Shown one piece after another: positions 16,901 to 25,777 of a stretch of DNA of 64,000 nucleotides; within the stretch, counting starts at the first letter, position 1, and each line of letters starts with the position of its first letter. A program made the translations under genes and the position numbers. Source of the stretch: Mycolicibacterium peregrinum (GTDB lineage: Bacteria; Actinomycetota; Actinomycetes; Mycobacteriales; Mycobacteriaceae); assembly GCF_001665785.1 (NCBI RefSeq), contig NZ_LZSO01000039.1, positions 1 through 64,000 of the forward strand, given 5' to 3'. Below the pieces are notes generated by a model, which saw only the letters and a list, made by a program, of their open reading frames with translations, made no database searches and was not told where the DNA came from.

Positions 16901-19783
16901 TCAGTGGGCCGGGACCGGGATCTCGGTGGTGTCCTCGCCGGCGGAATCGTCAGGTTTGGTAGCCCTCCGATTGATCGCCGAGGTGGGAAGTACCCTTATC
17001 GGCCACCAGAACCAGCGCCCCAGCAGCGCCGCAACCGTCGGGGTCATGAACGCGCGGACCACGAAGGTGTCGAACATCAGGCCCAGACAGATCGCGGATC
17101 CCACCTGACCGATGGCGATCAGGTCGTTAGTGATCATCGAGCCCATGGTGATCGCAAACACCAGCCCCGCCTGCGTTGCCACGGTGCCGGAACCGGCCAC
17201 TCCTCGGATAATCGAGGTGTTCAGGCCCGCGTGCAGCTCTTCCTTGAACCTGGATACCAACAGCAGGTTGTAGTCCGAACCCACCGCCAACAAGATGATG
17301 ACCGTGATCGGTAGCACGAACCAGTGCAGCTGCTGGCCGAGAATGTGCTGCCATAAGAGCACTGAAAGCCCGAACGACGAACCCAGCGAGATCGCGATCG
17401 TTCCGACGATCACCGTGGCCGCGACGATGCTTCTCGTCATGACCAGCATGATGATCAAGATGAGACTGAGCGCCGCGATCACGACGATCATCAGGTCGTA
17501 CTTCGTGAACTCCTCGATGTCGTGATAGGTCGCGGCGGTACCGCCGAGATAGAGCTCGGATCCTTCCAGCGGCGTGCTCTTGATGGCCTCCTTCGCCGCA
17601 GTCAGCTCCGCCGACGTCGTGGCGAGCGCCTCAGGTCCCGCCGGATCACCCTCATGCGTGATGATCATCTGCGCGGACCTGCCATCCGGTGACACCAGCA
17701 GCTTGAGGCCCTTCTGGAAGTCCGCGTTGTCGAAGGCCTCCGGCGGCAGGTAGAAGTAGTCATCGTTCTTCGCGGCGTCGAAGGCCTGACCCATCACGGT
17801 CGCCGTGTCGGTCATGCGGCTGATCTGTTCGAGCATCCCGTTGAAGCTGCTGTACATGGTCAGCATGGTGGACCGGATGTCTTTTGAGATTGCGATCATC
17901 GGCGGCAACTGAGCGACCTGCTGCGGCGTCAGCGCGTCCATCTTCTCCAGATTGACCAGCATCGAGGTCATGTTCTCGCTGAGCTTGTCAATCCCATCAA
18001 GGCCGTCGAACAACGAACGCGTCGACGAGCAGAGCGGAATGTTGGCGCAGTGCGGTTCCCAATACAGGTAGTTGCGTATCGGCCGCCAGAAATCGTCGAA
18101 ATTGGCCATGTGATCACGCATTTCGTCGGAGGTCGCTTTTAAATCCTTCGCATCGCCGACCATGTCGTGGGTGATGTCGGCCTGTTGCTGCATGAGGCCG
18201 TGCATGCGTTCCATGATGGCGATCATCGCGCCGAGTTGATCGGTCATCTTGAGCATGTCGCCCATGCGGTCCTTCATATATCGCAAGTTCTCGGTCAACG
18301 ACACTGACTGCATGCTCACTTGGAACGGGATCGAACTGTGGTCGATCGGCGCCCCCAAGGGCCGAGTGATGCTCTGCACCTTGTTGATTCCCTCGACGCG
18401 GTGGACGTTTCTCGCAATCCTGTCCAGGATCAGCATGTTGGCGGGGGTGCGCAGATCCTGATCGGCGACGATCAGCAGGATGTCCGGATCCATCTTGGCC
18501 TTCGAGAAATGCCTATCCGACGCCTGATAGCCCTGAATGGAAGGCATCCTGTCTGGGACGTAATACCGGTCGTTGTAGTTGACCGTGTACGACGGCAGCA
18601 CCCCTAGACCGATGAGCGACACAGTCATCGTCACGACCAGAATCGGTCCCGGCCAGCGCACGAGGGCGGTACCGATCCGGCGCCACCCCCGAGTCTTGAT
18701 CGTGCGCTTTGATTCGAGCAACCCGAAGCGGGTGCCCACCAGCAGCACCGCCGGAGTGAGCGTGAGTGCCGCGGCGACGATGACAAGCATGGCCACGGCG
18801 TTGGGAATCCCCACCGCTGCGAAGTACGGCAGCCGGGTGAACGTCAGGCAGAACGTCGCACCGGCAATCGCCAAACCCGAGCCCAGGACCACATGCGAAA
18901 CGCTGTGGTATGTCGTGTAATACGCCGCAATACGATCCTGCCCAGCCGCCCGCGCCTCGTGGTATCGGCCGAGGAAGAATATTGCGTAGTCGGTAGCTGC
19001 CGCGATCCCCAGCATCGTGAGCAGGTTCACCGCGAGGTTCGACAGTTCCATGACCTGGTAGTGCCCGAGGACGGCAACCACTCCGCGCGCAGCACTGAGC
19101 TCGACAAAGACCGTGATCGTGACGAGCAACATCGTCGCGAAGGAGCGATAGATGATCAACAGGATGAGAGCGATGATCGCGAAGGTGATCAACGTCATCA
19201 TCAGCTGGCTATCGTCAGCGGCGGCATTCAAGTCCATCGTGAGTGCGGCCGGACCGGTGACGTAGACCTTGAGCCCGGGCGGCGGATTGCTGCGGTCGAC
19301 GATATCGCGTACCGACTCGACGGATTTCTTGGCCGGCGTAGTCCCTTGGTCACCGACCATATTCAGCAGCACGTAGGCAGCCTTGCCGTCCATGCTCTGG
19401 GAACCGCCCGCGGTGACTCGGTCGCCCCAGAAGTCCTGAACGTGGTCGACATGCTCTTGGTCGCCCTTGAACTGGGCGACCAGACCGTGGTAGTAGTCGC
19501 GCGCCTCACCGTCGAGCTCAGTATCGCTTTCCAGCAGCACCATGACCATGCTGTCGAAGCTGAACTGATCGAACTCTTCGCCCAGCTTCTTGATCGCTTT
19601 GTAGGACGGCGCATCCTTGGACGCCAGCGAGACAAGGTTCGCTTGCCCCACCGCTTCGAGCGTCGGCACAACGGCACTAACCGCCATCATCGCCACCAAC
19701 CAAGCCACGATGATCAGAACGGGCACCCGGCGGATAGCCGCCGCGACGCGGGATGGCTTGGCAGCGACCATGATTGTTCTCAT
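16901..19783 (-). CDS. mmpL: MmpL-family RND transporter (second copy)
   Basis: 960 residues, full MmpL length, with the same 12-TM/two-loop plan as the copy at 950-3796. The Asp-Tyr pairs are in IAAATDYAIFFLGRY and LAVGSDYNLLLVSR. The second periplasmic loop has a long helical hairpin and a conserved Cys pair around YWEPHCANIPLCSS, seen in both copies. The start overlaps the mmpS stop (ATGA). The two MmpLs are clearly diverged, not a recent duplication. Here the operon has a CsoR-type operator upstream rather than a MarR neighbour, which suggests export in response to copper or sulfur stress. The substrate is unknown. Confidence 0.95.
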   Translation of the reverse strand: MRTIMVAAKPSRVAAAIRRVPVLIIVAWLVAMMAVSAVVPTLEAVGQANLVSLASKDAPSYKAIKKLGEEFDQFSFDSMVMVLLESDTELDGEARDYYHGLVAQFKGDQEHVDHVQDFWGDRVTAGGSQSMDGKAAYVLLNMVGDQGTTPAKKSVESVRDIVDRSNPPPGLKVYVTGPAALTMDLNAAADDSQLMMTLITFAIIALILLIIYRSFATMLLVTITVFVELSAARGVVAVLGHYQVMELSNLAVNLLTMLGIAAATDYAIFFLGRYHEARAAGQDRIAAYYTTYHSVSHVVLGSGLAIAGATFCLTFTRLPYFAAVGIPNAVAMLVIVAAALTLTPAVLLVGTRFGLLESKRTIKTRGWRRIGTALVRWPGPILVVTMTVSLIGLGVLPSYTVNYNDRYYVPDRMPSIQGYQASDRHFSKAKMDPDILLIVADQDLRTPANMLILDRIARNVHRVEGINKVQSITRPLGAPIDHSSIPFQVSMQSVSLTENLRYMKDRMGDMLKMTDQLGAMIAIMERMHGLMQQQADITHDMVGDAKDLKATSDEMRDHMANFDDFWRPIRNYLYWEPHCANIPLCSSTRSLFDGLDGIDKLSENMTSMLVNLEKMDALTPQQVAQLPPMIAISKDIRSTMLTMYSSFNGMLEQISRMTDTATVMGQAFDAAKNDDYFYLPPEAFDNADFQKGLKLLVSPDGRSAQMIITHEGDPAGPEALATTSAELTAAKEAIKSTPLEGSELYLGGTAATYHDIEEFTKYDLMIVVIAALSLILIIMLVMTRSIVAATVIVGTIAISLGSSFGLSVLLWQHILGQQLHWFVLPITVIILLAVGSDYNLLLVSRFKEELHAGLNTSIIRGVAGSGTVATQAGLVFAITMGSMITNDLIAIGQVGSAICLGLMFDTFVVRAFMTPTVAALLGRWFWWPIRVLPTSAINRRATKPDDSAGEDTTEIPVPAH

Positions 19784-20205
19784 GCGGATTTCACCAAGCA
19801 GAACACCTGGGCGTTATGGGCGGTCACCGACTGCTCGTCGCGCACCTCGCCGTTGACGGTGATCCTGCAGCCCAGCGTGCCGCTGTCCCCTTGCGCGACC
19901 ACATTGGCGAAGACCGACATCAGTTTCGTCGAGATCGTGTACGACCACGGCAATGTCGTGAAGTTCGCAGATTGTGGCTGAGCATGCTCGTCGAGGAAGT
20001 TCGCCTGGCCGGTCGATCCCACAGGGCCGAACACCTCATAAATTACGTCTTTTGGAATGACGGGTTCTGATCCATCCCTGATGGCACTCAGACCGTCCTC
20101 CGTCGAACCGGCCACTCCATGCAGCCGAATCACCGCGAAAACTGCGATCGCGACCACCATCACCACCACCATCGGTATCCAGATTCGCTGTGCGACCCTA
20201 AACAT
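19780..20205 (-). CDS. mmpS: MmpS-family membrane protein (second copy)
   Basis: 141 residues: a short basic N-terminus, TM helix at about residues 10-28 (WIPMVVVMVVAIAVFAVI), then the MmpS periplasmic domain with DVIYEVFGPVGSTGQANFLDE, TLPWSYTIST and the Cys pair LGCRIT / VFCLVKSA. It is the periplasmic partner of the overlapping mmpL and the first gene of that operon. The upstream region carries a CsoR-type operator 109 nt before the start. Confidence 0.93.
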   Translation of the reverse strand: MFRVAQRIWIPMVVVMVVAIAVFAVIRLHGVAGSTEDGLSAIRDGSEPVIPKDVIYEVFGPVGSTGQANFLDEHAQPQSANFTTLPWSYTISTKLMSVFANVVAQGDSGTLGCRITVNGEVRDEQSVTAHNAQVFCLVKSA

Positions 20206-20313
20206 CTTTTCGTCCCTTCAATGCGTCAGCCATACCGACGTGAACAACAGCAGTATTGGAGCGCCGTCCGCCAGCGCCAAGGCGAGTCAACGCCTGCCGG
20301 GAGCGTACACCAC

Positions 20314-20330
20314 ATACCCCCCCGGAGTAT
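20314..20330. promoter_or_regulatory. CsoR-type operator upstream of mmpS-mmpL
   Basis: ATACCCC-CCC-GGAGTAT, one arm mismatch, 109 nt upstream of the mmpS start. Same 17-bp geometry as the copper-operon sites. Confidence 0.7.
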
Positions 20331-20578
20331 ATGGTTAGACCCGATCATCACGTTGTACGGGATACAGATCTACCCGAAACTATTGCAGAGTAGGCATTTT
20401 GATCAGACCTATAGCGTTGGCGTCCAGAGACGAACTGCATTTCTGAAACCTGTGGTACCGGCGCAAGACGTTCGCTGCACACCTCACGGAGAGGCAGATT
20501 CCGAAGGTCTGCACAGGCTTTACGCGCGGGGTTACGACAGGAGGCAACTCGCCCTTCGACCTTCAAGCGAGCGTGTCC

Positions 20579-20595
20579 ATACCCGGTACGGGTAT
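20579..20595. promoter_or_regulatory. CsoR-type operator in the mmpS/ahpD spacer
   Basis: ATACCCG-GTA-CGGGTAT, perfect arms (also a perfect 19-bp palindrome with its flanking C and G). It lies at the start of a degenerate furA-like frame and has no intact gene directly downstream on either strand. Confidence 0.7.
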
Positions 20596-20824
20596 GAATC
20601 TGACGACGCTTCGCCGCCAAGCGGACTTCGCCCACAAGGGGGAACGTAGTGACCAAGTCCGAACTCAAGGTTTTATCGCTGACTCATGGCCGGCGGCGTC
20701 CGTCGCGGCCCACCCCTGTGTCTATTGCGGCGCCATCGAGCGACCCATCATCCAGGATGTCGTTGCACGCTTCGACAGCACGGTTTCACAATCCAACGCG
20801 GCGAGGGATTTCTGGCCGCGTTAA
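20594..20824 (+). pseudogene. possible frameshifted furA-like remnant
   Basis: A short frame beginning ATG at the operator edge. Segments in two frames line up in order with the N-terminal DNA-binding half of mycobacterial FurA: RTQGF (frame 1), LTHGRR (next frame, cf. RVTRPR), then AAHPCV, AIERPII and STVSQ (frame 1, cf. AHPHA...DVSHQAVYD). The C-terminal metal-binding half is not visible in any frame. The rest of 20331-21026 shows no intact gene. The match is by eye and weak. Confidence 0.28.
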
Positions 20825-21026
20825 TGCGACGCCGCGTCGCGACTCAAATCAACGGATCTGGGCGACAAGTCTCTAGAGCGGCCGCGTCGAGGCCTGACGA
20901 TGCGGCTACTTCTCGATGATCGTCAGGCGTCAGGGCCTGCCAGAGATCTTGCGCCAATCCCCCTCTGAATCAATGTCATACAGGCGCGTCGACCGCCACC
21001 ATCGGTGGTGGCCAACCACCGTGCCG

Positions 21027-21686
21027 TCAGAGAAGGGCAAGCATGAATTCCGGAAGCTTTAGCTGGTCGGTCGCGCCACGGACATGCCCGCAGCCCGGCA
21101 ACACGCTCCAATCGCCATCAGGGTCCGAGTGGTCGTTCCACTGCGCTGTCGGTCCGGTGCGAGCTGGGAACTTCCGCGGGTTGAAGCCGGCGACGAGGTT
21201 GAAAGCTCCCGTGAGGACGTTGACCGCCACGATGCCGACGACGTCAACGATCTGCCGGTCGGTGTATCCGTGGTGGCGCAGACCGGCGATCTGGTCGTCG
21301 GTGATGGTGGCGGGCGCCGTGTACACCTGAAGGCCAAATGCCACGAGCGCGGCAATCGCAGGGTCAGCAGAGGTGCCTTCGCGCGCCATCGCGATCTCAG
21401 AGTCATCCACCCCTGCGGCGCGCGCTCCGCTGGTGTGCGCAGCCAGGCAGAGTGCGCACCCTTGGCGGTGTTGCACGGCAAGGGAAATGCGTTCGGTGAT
21501 CTGCCGGGGCAGTTTTGATCGCTTCATCGCCCGGCTCAGATCGAGGTAGCCGCCCAGAACGGCAGGCGAGTGAGCCATTGTGGCGACCATGGAGCCGATT
21601 TCGCCGTGCCGGGCGATGAGATCGCCGAGCAGGCTCCGCGCGACGCCGTGGGCGGTGTCCTGGGTGAGTGGGGGAAAACGTGTCAT
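21027..21686 (-). CDS. AhpD-like carboxymuconolactone decarboxylase family protein
   Basis: 219 residues. The AhpD-type redox motif is C77-A-L-C80 with His84, in RISLAVQHRQGCALCLAAHTSGARAAG, followed by the all-helical CMD region (DRQIVDVVGIVAVNVLTGAFN). In AhpD such a CxxC serves peroxiredoxin reduction; many paralogs handle peroxides or alkyl substrates. It faces the mobile gene-poor spacer and is leftward. An 11-bp palindrome ATACCGGGTAT lies 15 nt before the start. Function in peroxide or thiol stress is inferred from the motif. Confidence 0.85.
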   Translation of the reverse strand: MTRFPPLTQDTAHGVARSLLGDLIARHGEIGSMVATMAHSPAVLGGYLDLSRAMKRSKLPRQITERISLAVQHRQGCALCLAAHTSGARAAGVDDSEIAMAREGTSADPAIAALVAFGLQVYTAPATITDDQIAGLRHHGYTDRQIVDVVGIVAVNVLTGAFNLVAGFNPRKFPARTGPTAQWNDHSDPDGDWSVLPGCGHVRGATDQLKLPEFMLALL

Positions 21687-21700
21687 TAACTTCTCCTTCG

Positions 21701-21711
21701 ATACCGGGTAT
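21701..21711. promoter_or_regulatory. short palindrome ATACCGGGTAT before the AhpD-like gene
   Basis: Perfect 11-bp palindrome 15 nt upstream of the start codon. It resembles the CsoR-type arms but with a 1-nt centre, so it does not fit the 17-bp spacing. It may be a related or different operator. Confidence 0.35.
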
Positions 21712-22001
21712 CAGGGACGCAACGAGTGACTGTTGCCAGGAGAATCCGGGCAACTCTGTTGGGCTCGTCTTGCATTCCGGAGTGATAAGGCGGTCACTGA
21801 GGCCGGATTAGCGGCAGCTGTCGGACGAGCAAGAGCCCTGCGTCCGACGCTCGGCCAACACGATGTTGACGGCGCAGGCGGCCACGCAATTCAACACGCG
21901 CCGGGTTGTCGTGGATCGCCCGACGGCGATGAGAAGGGGGCGAATTGTGCCCATGCGAAGTCCTTTCGAAGAAGGGCGAACGGGGTTCGGCGGAGTTTTC
22001 G

Positions 22002-22169
22002 GTGTGCGACATGTGCCGTGCGTTTGAGACGCCGCCCGCGGTCGGTCCGGTGGTCATCGTCAGCGGTGGTCATCAGGTGCGGTGTCTCATGTTCGAAGGC
22101 ATTGCACCGCAGTGTTATTGCGGGGCGCACTTGCCCGGGGAATTGCCCACAGTGCCGACTGCCCGGTGA
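22002..22169 (+). CDS. putative small Cys-rich protein (55 residues)
   Basis: A GTG at 22002 has GGCGGAG about 8 nt upstream, a good ribosome site. The product begins VCDMCRAFETPP and contains VRC, then QCYCGAHL: five Cys in 55 residues, arranged CxxC...C...CxC, with two His. The pattern suggests metal or iron-sulfur binding. It does not match the mycobacterial metallothionein MymT as I remember it. It lies in the metal-resistance region between CsoR-type operators. Reality of the gene is uncertain; the remaining sequence 21712-22001 holds no supported gene. Confidence 0.4.
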   Translation: MCDMCRAFETPPAVGPVVIVSGGHQVRCLMFEGIAPQCYCGAHLPGELPTVPTAR

Positions 22170-22293
22170 CTGCCGGGCTGTACACAACAGCTACTCGATA
22201 CCTGCGGGGGTAAACGGATCATCAAGGTCGCCTTTGAGATTCGGTGAGATTGACCGGATTCGGACTTTTCGATCCCGGCCAACTCTTATTACC

Positions 22294-22310
22294 ATACCCT
22301 GGTAGGGTAT
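22294..22310. promoter_or_regulatory. CsoR-type operator upstream of the EamA exporter
   Basis: ATACCCT-GGT-AGGGTAT with perfect arms; the 17 bases are identical to the operator at 24168. It is 208 nt before the EamA start and just before a short frame at 22319. Confidence 0.75.
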
Positions 22311-22318
22311 CCCAGGTA

Positions 22319-22447
22319 ATGCCGCAGGAGGTATGGCGCTGCGGTACTGCATCCACACTGACCCCGAATGAGAGGCAGCAGATGCAAGCCCGCGAACACC
22401 ACATGTCGCACGGCTACATCCACCGCACGCTGGACTATGCGCGATAG
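22319..22447 (+). CDS. possible 42-residue leader or small protein
   Basis: An ATG 9 nt after the operator opens a 42-residue frame with EVWRCGTASTLTPNERQQ and a His-rich end (REHHMSHGYIHRTLDYAR). A sub-start at 22382 has GAGAGG upstream and would give the last 21 residues only. It sits where a 5' leader of the EamA transcript would be. No family is recognised, and the frame may be fortuitous. Confidence 0.25.
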   Translation: MPQEVWRCGTASTLTPNERQQMQAREHHMSHGYIHRTLDYAR

Positions 22448-22517
22448 ACACGGTGCATCGAGCACCAAGCCCGTGGCCTACAGCAAATGGGCGAGGATGA
22501 GAAGTACCGGCTCTGAC

Positions 22518-23600
22518 ATGTCGACACCACACCGACGCACCTCGCCGGGCAGCCACGGCGGCCGCGCCATCGATGTCCCCTCCGTGACCGCCGGCAAGCC
22601 CCATTCGGCGCTGATCCTCGGCGCCCTGCTGCTGCTTGGCACCTTATGGGGCAGCGCGTTCCCACTGATCAAGGTCGCGGCACCGGCTTTCGGTCCTGTT
22701 GGGACGACCCACATCCGACTGGCAGTGGCCGCGGTCGCGCTCGCCCTGATCGCCGCCGTCCGCCGCGACCTCTGGCAAGGGGTGCCCCGACGCTTCGGAG
22801 CATTTGCGCTACTGGCCGCCCTCAACGTTGCGATCCCGCTGACGCTGGTGGCCACCGCCATCGTTGGGCTCAATGCTTCGATGGCAGCGATCCTGAACGC
22901 CACTACCCCGATGTTCACCATCCTGGTCGCAACGGCCTGGCTCGGTCAGCGGATTACCTGGAGCCGGGCGCTCGGTGTCGCCGCAGGCGTCTTCGGCGTT
23001 GCCACCCTGCTCGGCGGAGCCCCATTGCCGCCAGACACCGGCACCGCCCTTGCGGCGGCGGCATCCCTGACCGCAGCACTGTCCTACGCCCTGGGCGGCA
23101 CCTATGCAAGTCGAACCTTTCCTGACACCGCACCGATGACCCTGGCGCTGGGCCAGCAAGTAGCCGCCACCCTTCTGTTGATTCCGGTGACCGTGGGCGC
23201 GACCTGGGCCGCAGCGCCGCCAGGGCCAGTGACGGCCGCCGCGATCACAGCGGTCGCTGTGCTCGGCCTATGTGCAACTGCAGGTGGCTACCTGCTCTAC
23301 TTTTGGATCATCCGCCACGCTGGCCCCGTCGCCGCTTCCACCGTGACCCTCCTGGTCCCGGTCGCCGGCACCGGACTCGGCGTGCGTTGGCTCAGCGAAC
23401 CCCTCACCCCAGCCCTGTTGCTGGGACTGCTGATCATTAGCACTGGCGTTGTTCTACTCATTTTCGACAAGCCGCGGACCACCCGGACACCCGCGGGCTC
23501 ACCGGTGGCACCGCCGCTGCCTCAACAATCCGCCACCCTGCGGCACCCAAGTAGTCCTGGGCCAAAAGCAAAGCCGCACATCTCAAAAGGCAACCGGTAG
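22518..23600 (+). CDS. EamA/DMT-family exporter
   Basis: 360 residues if the ATG at 22518 is used (a second ATG at 22497 is close). Ten hydrophobic helices form two EamA repeats: LLGTLWGSAFPLIKVAAPAFGPVGTTHIRLAVAAVALALIA in the first, ALSYALGGTYASRTFPDTAP...LLLIP in the second, ending ISTGVVLLIF and a Pro-rich cytoplasmic tail. Members of the drug/metabolite superfamily export small solutes, amino acids or toxic compounds. The CsoR-type operator 208 nt upstream suggests induction with the copper system. The substrate cannot be read from sequence. Confidence 0.88.
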   Translation: MSTPHRRTSPGSHGGRAIDVPSVTAGKPHSALILGALLLLGTLWGSAFPLIKVAAPAFGPVGTTHIRLAVAAVALALIAAVRRDLWQGVPRRFGAFALLAALNVAIPLTLVATAIVGLNASMAAILNATTPMFTILVATAWLGQRITWSRALGVAAGVFGVATLLGGAPLPPDTGTALAAAASLTAALSYALGGTYASRTFPDTAPMTLALGQQVAATLLLIPVTVGATWAAAPPGPVTAAAITAVAVLGLCATAGGYLLYFWIIRHAGPVAASTVTLLVPVAGTGLGVRWLSEPLTPALLLGLLIISTGVVLLIFDKPRTTRTPAGSPVAPPLPQQSATLRHPSSPGPKAKPHISKGNR

Positions 23601-24167
23601 TGTGCCGCGCACGTCGTGACCCGTCCGGCTTGCCGGGCGGGATACAAGAGGTAGCCCTACTGAAAATGGTGCTGGTCACTCCAGTCATTTCGGCCGTTGC
23701 TTATTCCTGCCCGACCGAGCCGAGCTTCAAGAGCCGATATCAGCACTCGCGTCGGTCACCAGGTTTCGCTATTCGCGTGTGTCGAGATCGCCACGTGCGC
23801 AACGCAGTTGGTCGCGATCACAGGCCGAGGAGACCCGATAGCAGCGGCCTCCAGCGCGACGACCGCCACGGCACCGTCACGTGATCTCGTTAGAGCACAG
23901 GCAATCACAGCAGGGGTCGAACACGTGTGGGCGGCCGCTCGTCTTCGACGCGCGGTCCCACTCGCAGCGCCAGTGGTCCGCTGGCTGAGTTGCACAGTGG
24001 CGCAAGTGTCGGCGCCGATCTCTTGCCGACGGTCACTCCTAGTGCCGTCCAGCTGAACGTCAGTGCCCCAAGGACTTTGCCCAGCGCTTCGCCGTCGAGC
24101 GCGCGCCGGGTGCCGTCGCATGACCTGCAAAGGGGGGTCCTCCGGTAGCGGCACTCGCGTAGATACT
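23601..24167. other. gene-poor spacer before the MFS gene
   Basis: 567 nt between the EamA stop and the next operator. Several open frames exist on both strands, but all have Ala/Arg/Ser-biased shadow composition and poor starts. I see no gene. Confidence 0.5.
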
Positions 24168-24184
24168 ATACCCTGGTAGGGTAT
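24168..24184. promoter_or_regulatory. CsoR-type operator upstream of the MFS exporter
   Basis: ATACCCT-GGT-AGGGTAT, perfect arms, within a longer TAgATAC...GTATCTA symmetry, 107 nt before the MFS start. A weaker variant with arms TTACC/GGTAA is at 24271-24287, overlapping the ribosome site. Confidence 0.75.
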
Positions 24185-24290
24185 CTACGCGTCGCGCTAC
24201 GAACTGTCGTCGACGCGAACACACACCTTTTCGAACTCCCGGTATCTGGCCAGCGATGGCTACATACCCATTACCGGTACGAGGTAACGG

Positions 24291-25733
24291 ATGTCCGTCC
24301 AATCATCGCCCCACTCCCGACGTTGGTGGGCGCTCGCATTGATCGCCACAGCTCAGTTCATCGTCATCATGGACACCTCGATCATTGGTGTCGCATTGCC
24401 CCGCATCCAGGAGGACCTCGGCTTCTCGCAAGAGAATCTGTCCTGGGTGTTCAACGCCTACGTGGTCGCCCTCGGCGGTCTGCTCTTACTGGGCGGCCGA
24501 CTGTCTGACCTCTTCGGGGCTCGCCGGATGTTCAGCGCAGGTTGGGTAATCCTTCTGGTCGGATCTGCAGTGGCCGGCCTCGCAGGCAACGTGGGTGTCG
24601 AACTCGCCGGCCGTGCCGTGCAGGGGGCCGGCGCGGCTCTCATCGCACCGTCGGCCCTGACTCTGTTGATGATGTTCTTCGGCTCAGACCCGCGGGAGCT
24701 GACCAAGGCCCTCGCTCTCTACGGCGCTGCAGCCCCGGCCGGTGGCACGGCGGGCGTGTTTCTGGGCGGCGTGATCACCGAGTACATGTCGTGGCCATGG
24801 GTCTTCTATCTCAACATTCCAGTCGCAGCGCTCGCGCTGGTCGCCGTGCCGATGCTGATGCCGGCTAGTGGCACCGGGGCGAGGGGCACCGTCGACGTAT
24901 CAGGCGCGCTCACTGTCACCGGAGGTCTTGGCGCGGCGGTGTACGCCATCGTCCGGGCTCCGGAGGTCGGATGGGACTCTGTTGAGACGTGGGGCGTGCT
25001 CGCGCTCGCCGTCGTCCTGCTCGGAATCTTCGTCGGAATGCAGGCATCCCGTCGTGAACCATTGATGCGCCTGACCATCTTCCGTACGCCGAACCTGGGT
25101 GCGGCCAATATCGCACAGCTGCTGCTTGGCGGTGCGTGGATCCCGATGTGGTTCTTCCTGAACCTGTACCTGCAGCAGGTTCTCGGCTACAGCGCTTTCC
25201 CGTCCGGTGCCGCCCTGCTGCCGATGACCCTCCTCATCATGATCGGAATGATCGCCCTCGCACCGCGAGCGATCAATCGCTTCGGGCCCAAGGCAATGAT
25301 CGTGGCCGGCCTGGTGATCCTCGCCATCGGCATGGGTTGGTTGTCCCTCATCCGGCCGGATGGCAACTACTGGGTCGACGTACTGCCCGCATCGCTCATG
25401 GCGGCCCTTGGTATGTCGCTCGCCTTCATCCCCTCGCTCGGAACCGCCATCTCGTCCGCTCGGCCTGAAGAAGGCGGCCTCGCCTCTGGGATCGTCAACA
25501 CCAGCTACCAGATCGGTTCCGCACTCGGCCTGGCGGCCATGACTGCCGTCGCCGCTTCCTACGGTGCCGACCAACTCGGCGACCCATCCGCGCTCACTGA
25601 CGGCTTCTCGTCCGCATTCCTGGGAGCCGGTCTGATTGCTCTGGTGGGCGCGGTGATCGCTGCGCTGACGCTCCGCACACCGCAGCTCGAAAGTCCTGTC
25701 CCCGAAAGCCAATCGGCTGCAGACCACGCTTGA
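24291..25733 (+). CDS. DHA2-type MFS drug exporter (14 TM)
   Basis: 480 residues. EmrB/QacA pattern: FIVIMDTSIIGVALPRIQEDLGF (motif C/D1 region of TM1), LLLGGRLSDLFGARRMF (motif A), RAVQGAGAALIAPSAL (motif B region), AAPAGGTAGVFLGGVI (antiporter motif C), and SGIVNTSYQIGSALGLA. Such pumps expel cationic or amphipathic drugs by proton antiport. The ATG has GAGGT upstream and a CsoR-type operator at -107. A universal stress gene follows after 44 nt and is probably co-transcribed. Confidence 0.92.
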   Translation: MSVQSSPHSRRWWALALIATAQFIVIMDTSIIGVALPRIQEDLGFSQENLSWVFNAYVVALGGLLLLGGRLSDLFGARRMFSAGWVILLVGSAVAGLAGNVGVELAGRAVQGAGAALIAPSALTLLMMFFGSDPRELTKALALYGAAAPAGGTAGVFLGGVITEYMSWPWVFYLNIPVAALALVAVPMLMPASGTGARGTVDVSGALTVTGGLGAAVYAIVRAPEVGWDSVETWGVLALAVVLLGIFVGMQASRREPLMRLTIFRTPNLGAANIAQLLLGGAWIPMWFFLNLYLQQVLGYSAFPSGAALLPMTLLIMIGMIALAPRAINRFGPKAMIVAGLVILAIGMGWLSLIRPDGNYWVDVLPASLMAALGMSLAFIPSLGTAISSARPEEGGLASGIVNTSYQIGSALGLAAMTAVAASYGADQLGDPSALTDGFSSAFLGAGLIALVGAVIAALTLRTPQLESPVPESQSAADHA

Positions 25734-25777
25734 AAGCGCGATCAGACCAACCCCACACCTCGAAAGACAGGATCACC

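Noticed and set aside
20740..20840. LRQHGFTIQRGE as a Fur C-terminal match
   Set aside because: It overlaps, in another frame, the segment that better fits the Fur N-terminal half; both cannot be real in that order.
21701..21711. ATACCGGGTAT as an eighth CsoR operator
   Set aside because: The arms are similar but the spacing is 6 bp shorter than in the other seven sites, so it is kept only as a possible separate element.
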